A stretch of 64,000 nt of DNA, taken from Hyaloperonospora brassicae (taxonomy: Eukaryota > Oomycota > Peronosporomycetes > Peronosporales > Peronosporaceae). Below the pieces are notes generated by a model. It worked only from the letters and a program-made list of their open reading frames with translations. It did not search any database and was not told where the DNA came from. The translations under genes were made by a program, and so were the position numbers. Where the stretch lies: the NCBI GenBank assembly GCA_947650285.1, contig CANTFL010001451.1:434001-498000 (forward strand), written 5' to 3'. How positions within the stretch are numbered: the first letter of the stretch is position 1; each line of letters opens with the position of its first letter. Of the stretch, positions 1 through 10,968 are shown one piece after another.

Positions 1-690
1 TTTGCCGCTCTCGGCAAGCCAAGAACGCGTGTCAATCCTTGCACCTTCAGTAGAGCTGACATGGAGGTGCAGAATGGCACACGCATCGGAAACGGTTTAC
101 CACTTGCTGGCAAAACGGTAATGCTGACATCGTTATTTCTAGCACTTTTCCAGCGCATGCAACAGCGCAAGTCGGCGGTTGGAACAAAAAGAGCGAAACG
201 CCTTTGTTCGTACACTTTGGTGCGGTCCGAATCGGTTGAAACGGCAACGCAGTGTGACTTCCCGTTTATCGATATTGCAGCTGAATGTCTTACATCGAAT
301 CAGTCTCTTATCGAGCAGGAGCGAGCGAGTGTTACTTGGTCCCTCGACAGGCACACTCATTTGACCTAAAACATCATCGATTTGGTGCGACTACTTGCGA
401 TCCAACTCGTGGCACGTCTTGATTCTTTTAGGCACGCCATGAACCACTGTACCGTTTCGTCGCATCGTGCGACCGAACCACTTCAACATGGCCGAAACTC
501 CCGCGAAAACTAGTGCTATAGGCGCAAGTCACCATGACTGCGGGTCCGTATCTCGCTAGGATACATTATAGGCAACAGAGCTGAAGGTGCTCACGATACT
601 AACTGCTCGTGGAGGCGACGTCCAGCAGTCAAGACGTACGTCCGACGAGCAAGAAGTCTAGTCTCAGGAGCTGGACCGCATAACTCGGCT
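1..690. other. 5' flanking DNA, no gene recognised
   Basis: This stretch holds only short overlapping reading frames of about 60-100 codons on both strands, none with a recognisable domain. It forms the upstream region of the transglutaminase gene. I see no repeat or RNA gene in it. Confidence 0.5.
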
Positions 691-691
691 G

Positions 692-708
692 TCATTCCCC
701 AACTTTCT
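692..708 (+). promoter_or_regulatory. Oomycete Inr + FPR core promoter of the transglutaminase gene
   Basis: The sequence TCATTCCCCAACTTTCT matches the oomycete initiator (TCATTYC-like) followed directly by the flanking promoter region (CAWTTT-like). It lies about 45-60 nt before the ATG, the usual spacing for this bipartite core promoter. The match is seen directly; transcription start here is inferred. Confidence 0.65.
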
Positions 709-753
709 CGCTCCGAGAAACTTACTCGACTCTCGCTTTCCCGCTCCTCTAAC

Positions 754-2394
754 ATGGTCTACGCGGTGCATCGGTATCTCCTCGTGGCAAGTGTGGCCCT
801 TATGGCCGTGCAGCTCGAGCCGACTACGGCTACGTCGCTCTACTACGGCCCCGTGACTACAGCCAACACAACGGATGAGATCAGCAGCAAATTTCCAGCC
901 CGAGGCGCTGAGGTGGCCGACGAGGACTGCTCCATTACTGTTGAGGTGGACCCGACGATGCCTGATATCGCGACCATCTCGACAGTCCCCGTGATCTATA
1001 CGGACCTGCTGGCGAACATGACGACGGCTCCAGCGGAGGCAGTGTCGACAAAGATTGGCACTGCTGTCCTGTCTGAAGCGATTCCGACGCTCGAAGCTGA
1101 CCAAGATGCGTACACGACCACCGCCTTCAACGCGACATCATCTACTGTCTCGCTTAAGACGGGGTTCCCAACCACGACTACCACTGCACCACTCACGGAG
1201 GACGACGATCCCGAAGACAAGCTCAACTGTGCGACTGGATGGGAAGACTCCTCGAGCCGCAAACTACAGGGACAAAGTGCGGTCAAGCGGCACCTCGAAG
1301 CGAATACGAACGTCGACATTGCAAAACTCGAGGCTCACTTCGGCACACGAATGGAGATGAAGCTGGACAATCTGCCTGCTACGGGTGTCCATGCGACTTC
1401 GCCATGGCCTGGTCCATACTGGCCTACGTACCAAGACAGCATCAATGCCGTCTGGAGCCCTGGACAGCCAAGTGCCGCTGAAAAGTACGCCAAGGCGTTT
1501 GGCTTGAATGCCCACGACTTCATGAACAAGATATCCGCCAAAAACGGCGTCGACTCGATGCGCAATCGTGTCAGGTGCTCGTCGAACAACGAGTGCTCGT
1601 CTCTATCGGACAAGAGCGTGTGCGCAAAGCGTGCAGGAGTACACGTGGGCTACTGCGTCCCGACTTGGTTTGGTATCTGCCACGCCTGGGCACCCGCTGC
1701 TACGATCGAGGAGGAGCCGCGGTGTGCCGTGACACATAATGGGGTGACGTTCCAGCCGATCGACATCAAAGCTCTGATCTCGACCGTCTACGACGGCGCA
1801 GCGGTGCCCACGGTCTTCACTGGCACGCGGTTCAACGGCGGCCATGACTCGGAGGACAAGTACGGTCGTCACTCGAATGCCGCCTACCGTGACCTGAATC
1901 CGGCCTACTTCCACATTGCTACTACGAACATCTTGGGCAAGCTCAAGCAGACGTTCGTCGTTGATATCACGGCTGGAGCAGAGGTGTGGAACCAGCCTGT
2001 GCGCGGCTATAAAGTGTACGAGCAGACGAAAATGTCCCTGCAGGACGCTGCAAAGACCTTCTACGGCCTCGAGGCATACCCGTGGAACGCTGCGACCAAG
2101 AGCATCGTGTACATCAAGATGCGTCTGTCCTGGATCTATGAGACGTACGTAAACGGTGGTCTGGTGTCTTCGGGACAGGTTGACAAGTACACTACGGGGG
2201 CCTACTACACGTATCTCCTCGAGCTGGATAGCAACGGATTGATCATTGGGGGCGAGTGGGTGTATGACTCGGACAGCAACCATCCCGACTTCATTTGGTT
2301 CCCGAAGTCCAAGCCGGCGGCCAACGCTGTCACCAGCACGGGGCTGAAATACGCAGATGTGGCCATGCTGCTGAAGAGGTCGGTGACTTGCTAG
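754..2394 (+). CDS. Secreted transglutaminase elicitor (GP42 / Pep-13 family)
   Basis: 546 residues, single exon. Residues 1 to about 27 form a signal peptide (hydrophobic core LLVASVALMAV). A Thr/Ser-rich low-complexity region follows to about residue 150, then the oomycete transglutaminase domain. The motif GICHAWAP contains the probable catalytic Cys309, and a Cys-rich stretch (CSSNNECSSLSDKSVCAKR) precedes it. Residues 411-423 read VWNQPVRGYKVYE, the surface peptide known as Pep-13 (reference VWNQPVRGFKVYE) that plant cells recognise as a microbial pattern; position 9 is Tyr rather than Phe. The family cross-links proteins through Gln-Lys bonds and sits in or on the cell wall. The ORF ends soon after the conserved domain, and a Ser/Thr-rich frame continues downstream with stops, so the C-terminal tail may have been lost. 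An oomycete core promoter lies just upstream. Confidence 0.93.
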   Translation: MVYAVHRYLLVASVALMAVQLEPTTATSLYYGPVTTANTTDEISSKFPARGAEVADEDCSITVEVDPTMPDIATISTVPVIYTDLLANMTTAPAEAVSTKIGTAVLSEAIPTLEADQDAYTTTAFNATSSTVSLKTGFPTTTTTAPLTEDDDPEDKLNCATGWEDSSSRKLQGQSAVKRHLEANTNVDIAKLEAHFGTRMEMKLDNLPATGVHATSPWPGPYWPTYQDSINAVWSPGQPSAAEKYAKAFGLNAHDFMNKISAKNGVDSMRNRVRCSSNNECSSLSDKSVCAKRAGVHVGYCVPTWFGICHAWAPAATIEEEPRCAVTHNGVTFQPIDIKALISTVYDGAAVPTVFTGTRFNGGHDSEDKYGRHSNAAYRDLNPAYFHIATTNILGKLKQTFVVDITAGAEVWNQPVRGYKVYEQTKMSLQDAAKTFYGLEAYPWNAATKSIVYIKMRLSWIYETYVNGGLVSSGQVDKYTTGAYYTYLLELDSNGLIIGGEWVYDSDSNHPDFIWFPKSKPAANAVTSTGLKYADVAMLLKRSVTC

Positions 2395-2760
2395 GATACT
2401 CCATTTGGTCTGCGACCATGACCGGTGACTTGTCTTCCACTTCGGGTCCCGCTTCGCTCTGGCACTCGACCTCGAATTCGAGTCAGATAGACTCCACGAG
2501 GCTTCCAGTAGCCTCGATGGAATAAGCTGTGTCCATGATCTCATCAGCTCCAAGCTATGATAGCGTGGGTGCTGCAATAGTGGGGCCTCTCGAAGGCCCT
2601 CCAGCATCTACAGACACGCCTGTTTCCACGTAGACACATATAGTAGTTTGTGCCACAACTGAAGTGACCATCGTCACCACGAGCAACGGGGTCACGTTGG
2701 CAAAGGCGGACACATCGATAAGCATTGTTGGTGAAGGGCCACGTTTAACCTGGTAGTCAT
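2395..2760 (+). pseudogene. Decayed Ser/Thr-rich C-terminal tail of the transglutaminase gene
   Basis: Directly after the transglutaminase stop, another frame (entered by a shift within the last codons of the gene) reads as Ser/Thr/Val-rich protein to about 2755. It has in-frame stops near 2523, 2626 and 2750. Its composition resembles the Thr/Ser-rich stalks found in this family. I infer that the gene once had a longer tail, cut off by a frameshift and then decayed. It could instead be an ordinary 3' UTR with a chance composition. Confidence 0.4.
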
Positions 2761-5700
2761 GTATAGATTGGCAGTATGTTTAATGCACGGAATGAACATT
2801 GAAACGATTACAGATAGGGTGCATGGAGCACTTGACTGCACGCACTGAGGCTACAAAGTAGTTATCGATTATACGGTAGTGATACTCACGTTCAGGCTGA
2901 CCCCTTCCGCGTTTCATGACACGGAACTCGTCGTAAAGCCAGAGGCCACTGATACACAACTACTGTCCAGACTGTTGAGGCCATTTGAAGGTGTAGAACT
3001 TGTCGTGCTCGAAACTCTCGTCAGGCGGTACACTCGCTACCTCTCATGCTGCTGATTCCGCGTGATACCATGTGAGCCCCTTTTGATGCCGGTCATTCGC
3101 CTCTTGATCTAGTTTACTGCAACTGCTCGTATGAAGCGACAGAAGAGACCGGTAGACTGTGATGACGCGCATATTGCACTGGAGAAGCATTTCGCGCTGC
3201 TCACGGTATAAAGCGAAGGTTCAGGCGCTGGCATACTCGCATCTGACATCCTGAACAACGTGACACAACGATAAACGCATTGCGCTTTCACGTGCTTTAG
3301 CTACTGGGCTGTGATTTCCAACAACCGATACACGCGAGATGTACCCTCTGCGGTCCTGTCGAAGTATCGATTTGCATCAACTCGTTGAACTCTGTGAAAT
3401 TAATACTGCAAGCTCTCGATGTATCCAAGCCGCGATCAAAAGTACATTGTGAGTTCGCGGTCCCGATCAGCCTGAGATTGACCACAGTGATCTCATAACA
3501 AAGTGGCACAGTAGATGACTACAATTGTACAAGTACTACGGACTTTTCCATCTAGCAATCCATGTCATGCCAAGCGTATCGCGTCCATCATTGTGCGTGT
3601 ACATTGAGCATACTCATTATAATTTGCCAATCGTACAGTAACGCACGGTGCATATCCGTAGCAGCAACTGCACGTCCCATTACCGTCTTATAGATCGTAT
3701 GTTCTAGTCAGTGAGTCTTGTATGACTCGAGACTGTCTTGACGTCTAAAGTCACCGTTGGATCAGCAGCGTGTGCTAGGTCGTGTCCCACGATTGTACGT
3801 GCACTCACTACAGATGAATTATCATCACTTAGGTCTGATGTGAGTAGAGGTATCCATCGAGACGAATCATGGCGTAAAGTACGAAGTATCACGGAACTTC
3901 TTGTCGGTAAAGAGGTTAACATGAAGTGTTGACTGCTTGCGTGCTGGATGAGGCACACGTGCTTGCCCGTCATCCTCTCACTGATGCAAAGGATGCGTAT
4001 GTTTCGTATGTGAAGTCAGCGTGATCGCTTACCAGGCAGCTCCTAGGACATTGGGGTTATGCGCAGCTCCTCGGGATCAACGAGCACACATAGAATTCAG
4101 CATTTGCAGTGTTTGCACGGGCTGCCTTTCTTCGCTCAAAAAGTGAAATGCTAACTACACGAGAACTAGATAAGGAAAAGGCTAATCTCAGCGATGATCT
4201 AGTTGTGGACTACGTGATTGTCCTGGTACAGCAAACGGAGTGATGTCGCGTGACTCCGTACTACCGGATAATTTTTATGATGTGCGCAGATGGAAATTGG
4301 TAATCGACTGCCATCGATCGCTTGCTCTGAGGTCGAACGAATGAGATCTCATTACCAATTACTTTGACACGCTTTTGATGCTAAAGCGTCGTGGCCCACA
4401 AATCATCTCGAAGTTTGTCAAGTGTTGCGTGATCATCCGACATTGCTTCGGTTTGGAAAGGGCGCGCTTATGGTTCCGACTCTTCTTTTCTATCCCATAA
4501 AGTGAGCAATGAGGTGCAGTCAAAAGATGTGGAAGCAGAGGAAATGTCACTTTGTTTGCACTTCGACAAAGATCACTCTAGCAGTGGTGCAGCCTGGCAA
4601 GAAGACCAACAAATGCCACGAGGTGAGTGTGGATAAGAATGGTCTGAGTTGGAAGGCCGTAGGTGTTGTATTGGCTCGAAGGCAAATTGCGAAGTGATAT
4701 TGAGCTATGCAGTTCTACACCCGACTACGTAGGAATCGCAAGACCGACCCTTCTTCTCAACCTTCGATACTAGCTAACCTTATACGAACGCTTCCCACGA
4801 TCGACTTCATTCAAAAGATTATGACGTCATGTCTTGCTCAGGCTGCTTGAGCGACGATGCAAATGGCAGAAATATACTTGTAAGTATATCTCTACTATTT
4901 GCATACACAAGCACGTGTCCTCGCTGATTCGAGTATGAAGAGACACAAAGTGAAGTTGAGGGTACCACATGCAGCTTCAGATGCTTGACTTGAATTCTTC
5001 TTGTCAAGAAGCAAAATCTTCTCGACAGTTGCTCAATGCGTGGCAACTCGTGGCGAGGATAAGGGGCAAATGTTGAAAGCAGTGATAGGTGCTTGTGGGT
5101 ACGTGCCCGTCTGCAGCAAGTTGAACTTTGCACTGGACAATATGCCAATCTCGTTCGACGATTGGCATGTAAAAAGAAGAGGCCAACCGTGAGATGACAA
5201 GGTTGAAGCGCCTACTGAAGACATTCGTTAGCGCGTTTGGGTGCTCTTTTCTTCCGCAAGAAATCCGACAAGTCTGGCAGAAACATACCCGCAGCGCTTC
5301 ACTTTTTGCATCTCGGCATACGCTGTATCTTCTGCAATATGGGCTGGGGATTGAACATGGGGAGAGAAGCTCTTGGCCTTTGTAGATCCATAGTCCTGGC
5401 GTGTATGTCACAAACTCAAAACGAAGAACGACGTCCAGCACTTTACTTGCATGAATATGCAAAAGGAACTTGCATATTTGTACACCTGAGCTAGGGCTGC
5501 CACTCGAGCATTTGGATCAGATAGCTAACAGATGTCTTGCACGACTACATGGCCTAAGCTCATGGACCGTGACGGTGATTACCGCGTACAATTGCTTTTC
5601 TACAACTTGTCAAGGCGTGTTGCCAAACGATGACGGGCCAACTGTGACAGCCTTCGCAGCATAAGTTCAGGAGGTGAAAATCCAGAATGTTTATACATGT

Positions 5701-6159
5701 TGCTCTCGCGTACCCGTCACACATCTACTTATCCGCCGAGTCTGACCAAATGTGCACCGACGCCTGGATGCGGCATCGCTTCTTGCATGTTGTATCTACT
5801 AACGCACACCAACGATGGATAAAGTCTTCACGCTATACATTCAGATTCCCTGCGATGACTAGTTCCTCCAACTTGTCAGTACTGTGGACCTCCGGACCTG
5901 ACGAAGCGACGATCGCGAGATCCGATTACAGTGCGCATCCAATCGATCCAAACGTGATGTTGCACGCGATATCGACAAAGTGATGCATCGATGGGATCTT
6001 CAGTGCCAAATGCGACCTTGTCAACTGCGCTCTGAAGCGTGTGCGTCATGCCAGAATAGGCTGAGTTCGTGCCGTCAAGACTCCTGGGCAACAGCTGGCT
6101 CAATGCAGGGTCACCACGCAACATCACAAACGATTGTAGCGACGCAGGAATGTATACCA
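2761..6159. other. Intergenic DNA, no gene recognised
   Basis: Reading frames here are short, overlap on both strands and show no domain, signal peptide or splice pattern I can defend. I see no tandem array, LTR or RNA gene. It separates the transglutaminase gene from the 3' end of MUS81. Confidence 0.5.
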
Positions 6160-8032
6160 TCACGCATCTTCCGCGTATTCACTGCAAGTCAACAACTCAC
6201 CGAGAAACTCACGTGTCTTCAAGCCAAGGCGACGTTGAGTTTTCCCACAACGCACGTGCTCGACCTCACTATCTCGGCCACGTTTGTGCAAAGCGCTTAC
6301 CAACTCACGAAAATTCGAGTACTTGGCTGACAAACTGACCGTCTTGGCAGCGCTTAGTCCGGGTGCTTGCAAAAGCATCCGCTGAAAAATGTCGTGTACG
6401 GTGAACTGACTCTTCTTTCGAAACAGAGAGTTGAACGGGGCAAACGTCTGAGGAGGGAGACAAAATCCCCGTGTGAATGAGTCCGAGGTGAACTCACCTC
6501 TAGACAGCAGGTGCGTGGTTGCAGGCTTGACACATCCCGACACCGGCGGAAAGTTTGACAGCAAGCGCGCATGCACACGAGCAAGAAACGTCACGGTTTC
6601 GTCCGCGTTCCGGCACTGCTGGATGAAAAAGTTATTCTGCACTTGCGTACGACCCATGGTCGTGTGAAGCCCACTTGTGCGCACTGTGGTTATCTGCGTC
6701 AGAGAGCCTTCGACGAGGTAAATGACATGCACGTGACCGCAGTGTTCACGCACGGTTGCCAGGCGCAGCTTTTGTTCGACGAAGCGACGGTCGATAATAC
6801 TGCTCGATAGGTCATGCACTTCCTTCCGCTCGACAATAACATTCATCATGAATTCCTGTGTGTCTACACCGACACGATGTCGGCGAGCTATCCACTGGAC
6901 ATCACCAACGCCGAGCGCACGGACTTCGCAACTTACATTCCGCTCGAGCAGCTTTCGCTCTAGAATGTGCGGATTGCGTCGTTCAATGATCTCGCGATGA
7001 TCTAGCAGCAGCACCAGCTCCCACGTGTCTGTCTCTCGAATCAGATCTTTCAGAGCAGTGCAATTCTTCTCCATCGGCTCAGGATCTGGTTCCGCTATCT
7101 CTTCGCTCAGGGCACTGTCGCCCGAGTCGTCCACTTCGATACACGTCAAGTCCGAATCCCCCGAGCACAGACGAGTATCTCCACCTGCCAAAGTCTGCTT
7201 TCCCGTAACGGTAGCTGAGACATTGGTATCTGAAACTGCTGCTCTAGCCGCAACACTCGTAGACGATCCAGTCAGCGATTCAGGACGACACAGCTCGGCA
7301 CTTCGCTGACCCTTCTCTGTCAAAAAGTAAAACCCCAAGTCCGACCTCTTCACCACGTCGTGCGTGCCATGGAGCGACGTGAGGCACGCGCGCAACTTGT
7401 CGCTGTCGCCTGTATACTACCAACAGGCCGACACATTGCCCAATGAACACCTGGCTTTAGCAGCACGACGTCCTCTTTGCATGTGCACCTTACCCCAGCG
7501 TGTCGCATGCGCCGCAGCAACGCAGACAATGGCACGGCAGCCTCTGCGTCCACTGCTCGGGCCTCCAACAGCGCCAGGAGCGCATACCACGGCTCTATGT
7601 GTAAATGGTCATATGCTGTTTGTTAGCGCCATGTGTCCATCGATAAGTATCCACGCTTTTTGCCTTACGCTTGCGGTGTACCGGGAGATAGTCCCTCGGT
7701 ATACGGTCCACTGTTCGTATTGCGGCCGCATTGAGGGGCAAGGTCGCCGGAAGTGATGTGGTCGACACGAGCGGCCGAGTCTCGTCCACAAGACCTCTTT
7801 TTTGCAAGATACAGTGGATCTGATTGGACAAATAGTTGCCAATGTTTTTCAGCCGCCTGGCCTCGCTAGCGCTGCGAAGAGGCGTCGGGTGGGCGCGGAT
7901 CGAGGCGATGGCGCGCCCGTAGTTCGACGACAGATGCGACGACTCGCGGACGCGCTGTTTGAGTGCCAGCAGATCTTCCACCAGCGAGTCGTTGCCCTCG
8001 TGCACGCAGTTTTGCGCGCTGCGCGAGCTCAT
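6160..8032 (-). CDS. MUS81: Crossover junction endonuclease MUS81
   Basis: Three exons: 8032-7669, 7594-7494 and 7395-6160, giving 566 residues in frame. Introns are 74 and 98 bp; the second acceptor (CAAG) is the least certain site. The N-terminal helix-hairpin-helix domain starts at the chosen Met (MSSRSAQ) and includes HPTPLRSASEARRLKNIG. The first join restores a winged-helix segment (RDYLPVHRK then QPWYALLALLEA), which runs on through GFYFLTEKGQRSAEL. The ERCC4 nuclease core follows: LLLDHREI, GVGDVQWIARR and the catalytic ERKxxxD motif as VERKEVHDL. A C-terminal helix-hairpin-helix region ends the protein. MUS81 pairs with EME1 and cuts branched DNA and stalled forks in the nucleus. The gene runs head-to-head with the Aurora kinase gene, with about 380 bp between start codons. 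Confidence 0.9.
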
Positions 8033-8409
8033 GAGGCGCAAAAACACTTTTTTTATTTTGAAATCGTGCAGGGTAGCAAAGCGCTTTGTCGCGAGTACGA
8101 ATTGGTGTGGTTGACAAAAAAGACACCCCACACGAGTTAGTGGTTGTGTTTCGTCTGCGCATGCTGTTCGATAGGTCATCGGAAAACAGTCGCTATCGCC
8201 CTTGCCTGCGTCGCGCGTAATTTACAGCCGACGTGTGTAGTTTACCACGCCATCGTCGGTGTATACACTAGAAAGCCGCCGGACTTGGCACGACGTTGAG
8301 CTTGTGGCGACGATCGCTCTCCCGTCCATCACTCTGCGCGTCGCGCGCTCGCTCGCTCGCCCCCTCTCTCTCTCTCGATCTCTCGCTTTCTCGCTCAGAC
8401 CCCACTCAT
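8033..8409. promoter_or_regulatory. Shared intergenic region between MUS81 and Aurora kinase
   Basis: About 377 bp separate the two divergent start codons. The Aurora side is strongly pyrimidine-rich (runs of CTCTCTCT and CTCGCTCGCTCG near 8344-8395), as is common in oomycete 5' leaders. No clear TCATT-type initiator is visible. Bidirectional promoter use is inferred from geometry only. Confidence 0.4.
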
Positions 8410-9663
8410 ATGCGACGACACTTTGATGCCGACAAGGAAAACCGCGTCGCCGTCGCCGTCTCCAGTCACCCCCAACGCGCCCTCCAGGCCGCTCGCCACC
8501 TCAAGCGCGGGACAGCAGCCCCTTCGTCGATGAAACGATCGTATCACGATACGGACACGTCGCGGTACGCGCTGAAAACAGGCGGTGAACGACCTGCGGC
8601 AGCTGGACGACCTCCCGGGGACACGTCGTCGCTGCACGGAAGTGCGTATACTTCTGGCACCGGTGCCGGTTCCTACAAGGCCGCAGTCGCTGGAGGTCCT
8701 GCGACCAAGAGGTCGAATCTCGTGAGCGGGAGCGCCAAGACGGAGAGAAATGGAGTGCCGCGAGCAGTGGCGACTGCGAACAAGGACACAAAGACAACGG
8801 ACGGAGGCGCAGGGCCATCTGCTTCGACCACGACGTTATCGACGTCGTCGTCGCAGTCGAAGAAGACGTGGAAGCTCAGCGACTTTGAGATTGGCAAACC
8901 GCTTGGGAAAGGCAAGTTCGGCAACGTGTACTTGGCCCGCGAGAAAAGGTCCAAGTACGTGGTGGCGCTCAAGGTATTGAACAAGCAGCAGCTGATCAAG
9001 TCGAGCATGGAGCATCAACTGCGTCGTGAGATTGAGATCCAGTCCCACTTGCGCCACAAATCTATACTGAGGTTGTACGGCTACTTTTACGACAGCAAGC
9101 GGGTCTACCTCATCATTGAGTACGCGCCACAGGGAGAGCTCTACAAGAAGCTGCAGCGATCGGGACGCTTCTCGGAACGACAGTCGGCACTGTATATCCA
9201 GGAGATGGCACGTGCGCTGGTTTACATGCACAGCAAGCACGTGATCCACCGCGATATCAAGCCAGAGAACTTGCTCGTTGGCTTCCATGGAGAGCTCAAG
9301 ATTGCAGATTTTGGCTGGTCCGTGCACGCGCCGTCCTCACGACGTACGACGCTTTGCGGCACGTTAGACTACCTGCCGCCTGAGATGATCGAGAACAAAC
9401 CCCACGACGAGAATGTGGACGTGTGGACACTCGGCATCCTCATGTACGAGTTTCTGACTGGCGCGCCTCCGTTTGAGACCGAGAACGCAAAGGAGACGTA
9501 CCGCCGCATCGCGCACGTGGACCTCAAATTCCCGAGCTTTGTGTCCTCGGAGGCTCGAGACCTGCTGATAAAAATTCTGCGCCACGATCCGCGGCAGCGC
9601 ATGCCGTTAGAGCGCGTGCTGACGCATCCGTGGATTGTGCAGCACTGCAAAGCCAGTGGGTAG
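8410..9663 (+). CDS. Aurora-type mitotic Ser/Thr protein kinase
   Basis: 417 residues, single exon. The frame is open upstream to 8296, but I chose the ATG at 8410. The upstream part reads as pyrimidine-rich leader, and 8410 gives [13 protein letters not shown] with a KEN degradation motif at residues 9-11. Residues 1-155 are a Ser/Thr/Ala-rich disordered arm. The kinase domain begins at [18 protein letters not shown]. Visible catalytic parts are Lys188 in [12 protein letters not shown] near 280, DFGWS near 300, and the Aurora-type activation loop [16 protein letters not shown] with its activating Thr at 313/314. Aurora kinases drive spindle assembly, chromosome segregation and cytokinesis. 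The KEN box suggests turnover by the anaphase-promoting complex. Aurora A-like versus B-like cannot be settled from this sequence. Confidence 0.95.
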   Translation: MRRHFDADKENRVAVAVSSHPQRALQAARHLKRGTAAPSSMKRSYHDTDTSRYALKTGGERPAAAGRPPGDTSSLHGSAYTSGTGAGSYKAAVAGGPATKRSNLVSGSAKTERNGVPRAVATANKDTKTTDGGAGPSASTTTLSTSSSQSKKTWKLSDFEIGKPLGKGKFGNVYLAREKRSKYVVALKVLNKQQLIKSSMEHQLRREIEIQSHLRHKSILRLYGYFYDSKRVYLIIEYAPQGELYKKLQRSGRFSERQSALYIQEMARALVYMHSKHVIHRDIKPENLLVGFHGELKIADFGWSVHAPSSRRTTLCGTLDYLPPEMIENKPHDENVDVWTLGILMYEFLTGAPPFETENAKETYRRIAHVDLKFPSFVSSEARDLLIKILRHDPRQRMPLERVLTHPWIVQHCKASG

Positions 9664-9765
9664 TGTAGAGAGAGCAGCGCAAGTAGTTCTGAGTGTAGTC
9701 TAAACAATCCTTGCCCATTGTCAGTTTCTTGTACGTCATAGCGACTATCGGCAGCTGATGTCCAC

Positions 9766-10248
9766 TCAATCTTCCGTCTTGTGCAGGACCCCATAAGAGG
9801 CGTCCTTGTCTGCCTTTTCCCTGGCTTCCTGCACGTCCCGGCGATGGAGATCTGCGATCTTGCGGCAGCTCTCAGGCAGCTCAAACTGCTTGACAAATCC
9901 TTCCGTCTAGTGCACCCACAAGCGCACGAAGACACCGTCAATGTACCACCGCAGCACTGGGATCGCAGAAGGAGCAGCAACGATTGCAGTGGTTCGTACC
10001 TGCTCATCGAGCGCCTGTTTGTGCTTCCCAACTGAGTGTTGAAACGACTCAAAGACGTGGGAGCGCTGCGCGTCGCGCTCGGCCGACTGCAGCATCTCGT
10101 GCTTGAGACGGCGGAGGTCCTCGAGCTTCGACTGCACTTCTTCATGCGCCACACGACTGCGCTGGTACGTCGTGTGGTTCGTCTGTCGGATGATGTACGT
10201 CGAGTCCTCGGCGATCGAGCGCAGCATGCGCGACGTTTGGCCGCCCAT
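9766..10248 (-). CDS. Small coiled-coil protein of unknown function
   Basis: Two exons, 10248-10000 and 9906-9766, separated by a 93-bp intron with a GTACGA donor and a CACTAG acceptor. The join is in phase and gives 129 residues. The protein is hydrophilic and rich in Glu, Gln, Arg and Lys, with predicted helix and heptad-like spacing (EVQSKLEDLRRLKHEML; HKQALDEQ). There is no signal peptide or membrane segment. Its size and composition recall small adaptor subunits such as BLOC-1/BORC components, but I see no decisive motif. The start is uncertain because a possible acceptor site lies just upstream of the chosen ATG. It is head-to-head with LSM8, with about 136 bp between the starts. Confidence 0.6.
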
Positions 10249-10384
10249 GATGTCCTCCTGCGCGAGGATTGGCTGGAAATATGCGCGTGGGAATGTGGTG
10301 TGGTCGGATGTGGTGCACCTCAACCGTACACACACACAAAAGACTTGAGCTCGTCGTTTGTGCCCATCCTGAAAAGCGAACGAG

Positions 10385-10968
10385 ATGGCGGCGTATTTGC
10401 AGGAGCTGATGGGCCGTAAGTGGCGTCGCGGGCTGCATGAAGTGGCTACGATCGCGTGTACCGACTTTTTCGATGGATCCGTATGTATTGTATCTTATGG
10501 GACTGCTTCGTGTGACCTGCAGAGACGATTTCGGTGATCACGAACGATGGCCGCAACATTATCGTACGTCACAGAGCGCGTTTCGACTTGTTGTGTGGAC
10601 CAACTGCTGCTCTACTAAGTGCGCTGCGTGTATACACGACCTGTTTGTTACTGCAGGGAGTGCTCAAGGGCTTTGATCAGTGTGTGAACGTGATCTTATA
10701 CGATAGTTTCGAGCGCGTGTTCTCGCTCAAGGAGCCAGTGGAGGCCGTCGAGCTCGGACTGTACATTGTGCGCGGCGATAACATGTACGTGGTGCTTTTA
10801 CGCACTAGTTGCAAGGGTGTCTGCCATGATGGACTGGTGAACTCACACGGACGATATCGTTGGTGTTGACTCGGCAGATCGTTGATCGGAGGGGTGCCAG
10901 ACAGCATTCGGGAAGAAGTGATCGACGATCAGACGCGCGCGGCGCCTTTGAAACCTCTGATCCACTAA
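10385..10968 (+). CDS. LSM8: U6 snRNA-associated Sm-like protein LSm8
   Basis: Four exons: 10385-10415, 10523-10563, 10657-10784 and 10878-10968. Introns are 107, 93 and 93 bp with GT-AG ends, and the product is 96 residues, the same length as human LSm8. Sm motif 1 reads ISVITNDGRNIIGVLKGFDQ across an exon join. Sm motif 2 reads LGLYIVRGDN followed by ISLIGG across the last join. The C-terminus ends in PLKPLIH, like the PLN..H end of LSm8 proteins. LSm8 replaces LSm1 in the nuclear LSm2-8 ring, which binds the 3' U tract of U6 snRNA for splicing. The first exon is only 31 nt, so the gene is easy to miss in automatic annotation. Confidence 0.92.

Noticed and set aside
1603..2607. 334-codon frame antisense to the transglutaminase gene
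   Set aside because: Shadow of a strongly supported gene; no domain.
8296..8409. Upstream in-frame ATG for the Aurora kinase
   Set aside because: The added residues read as translated CT-rich leader (Ser/Leu/Arg repeats) and would bury the KEN box; kept only as an alternative.
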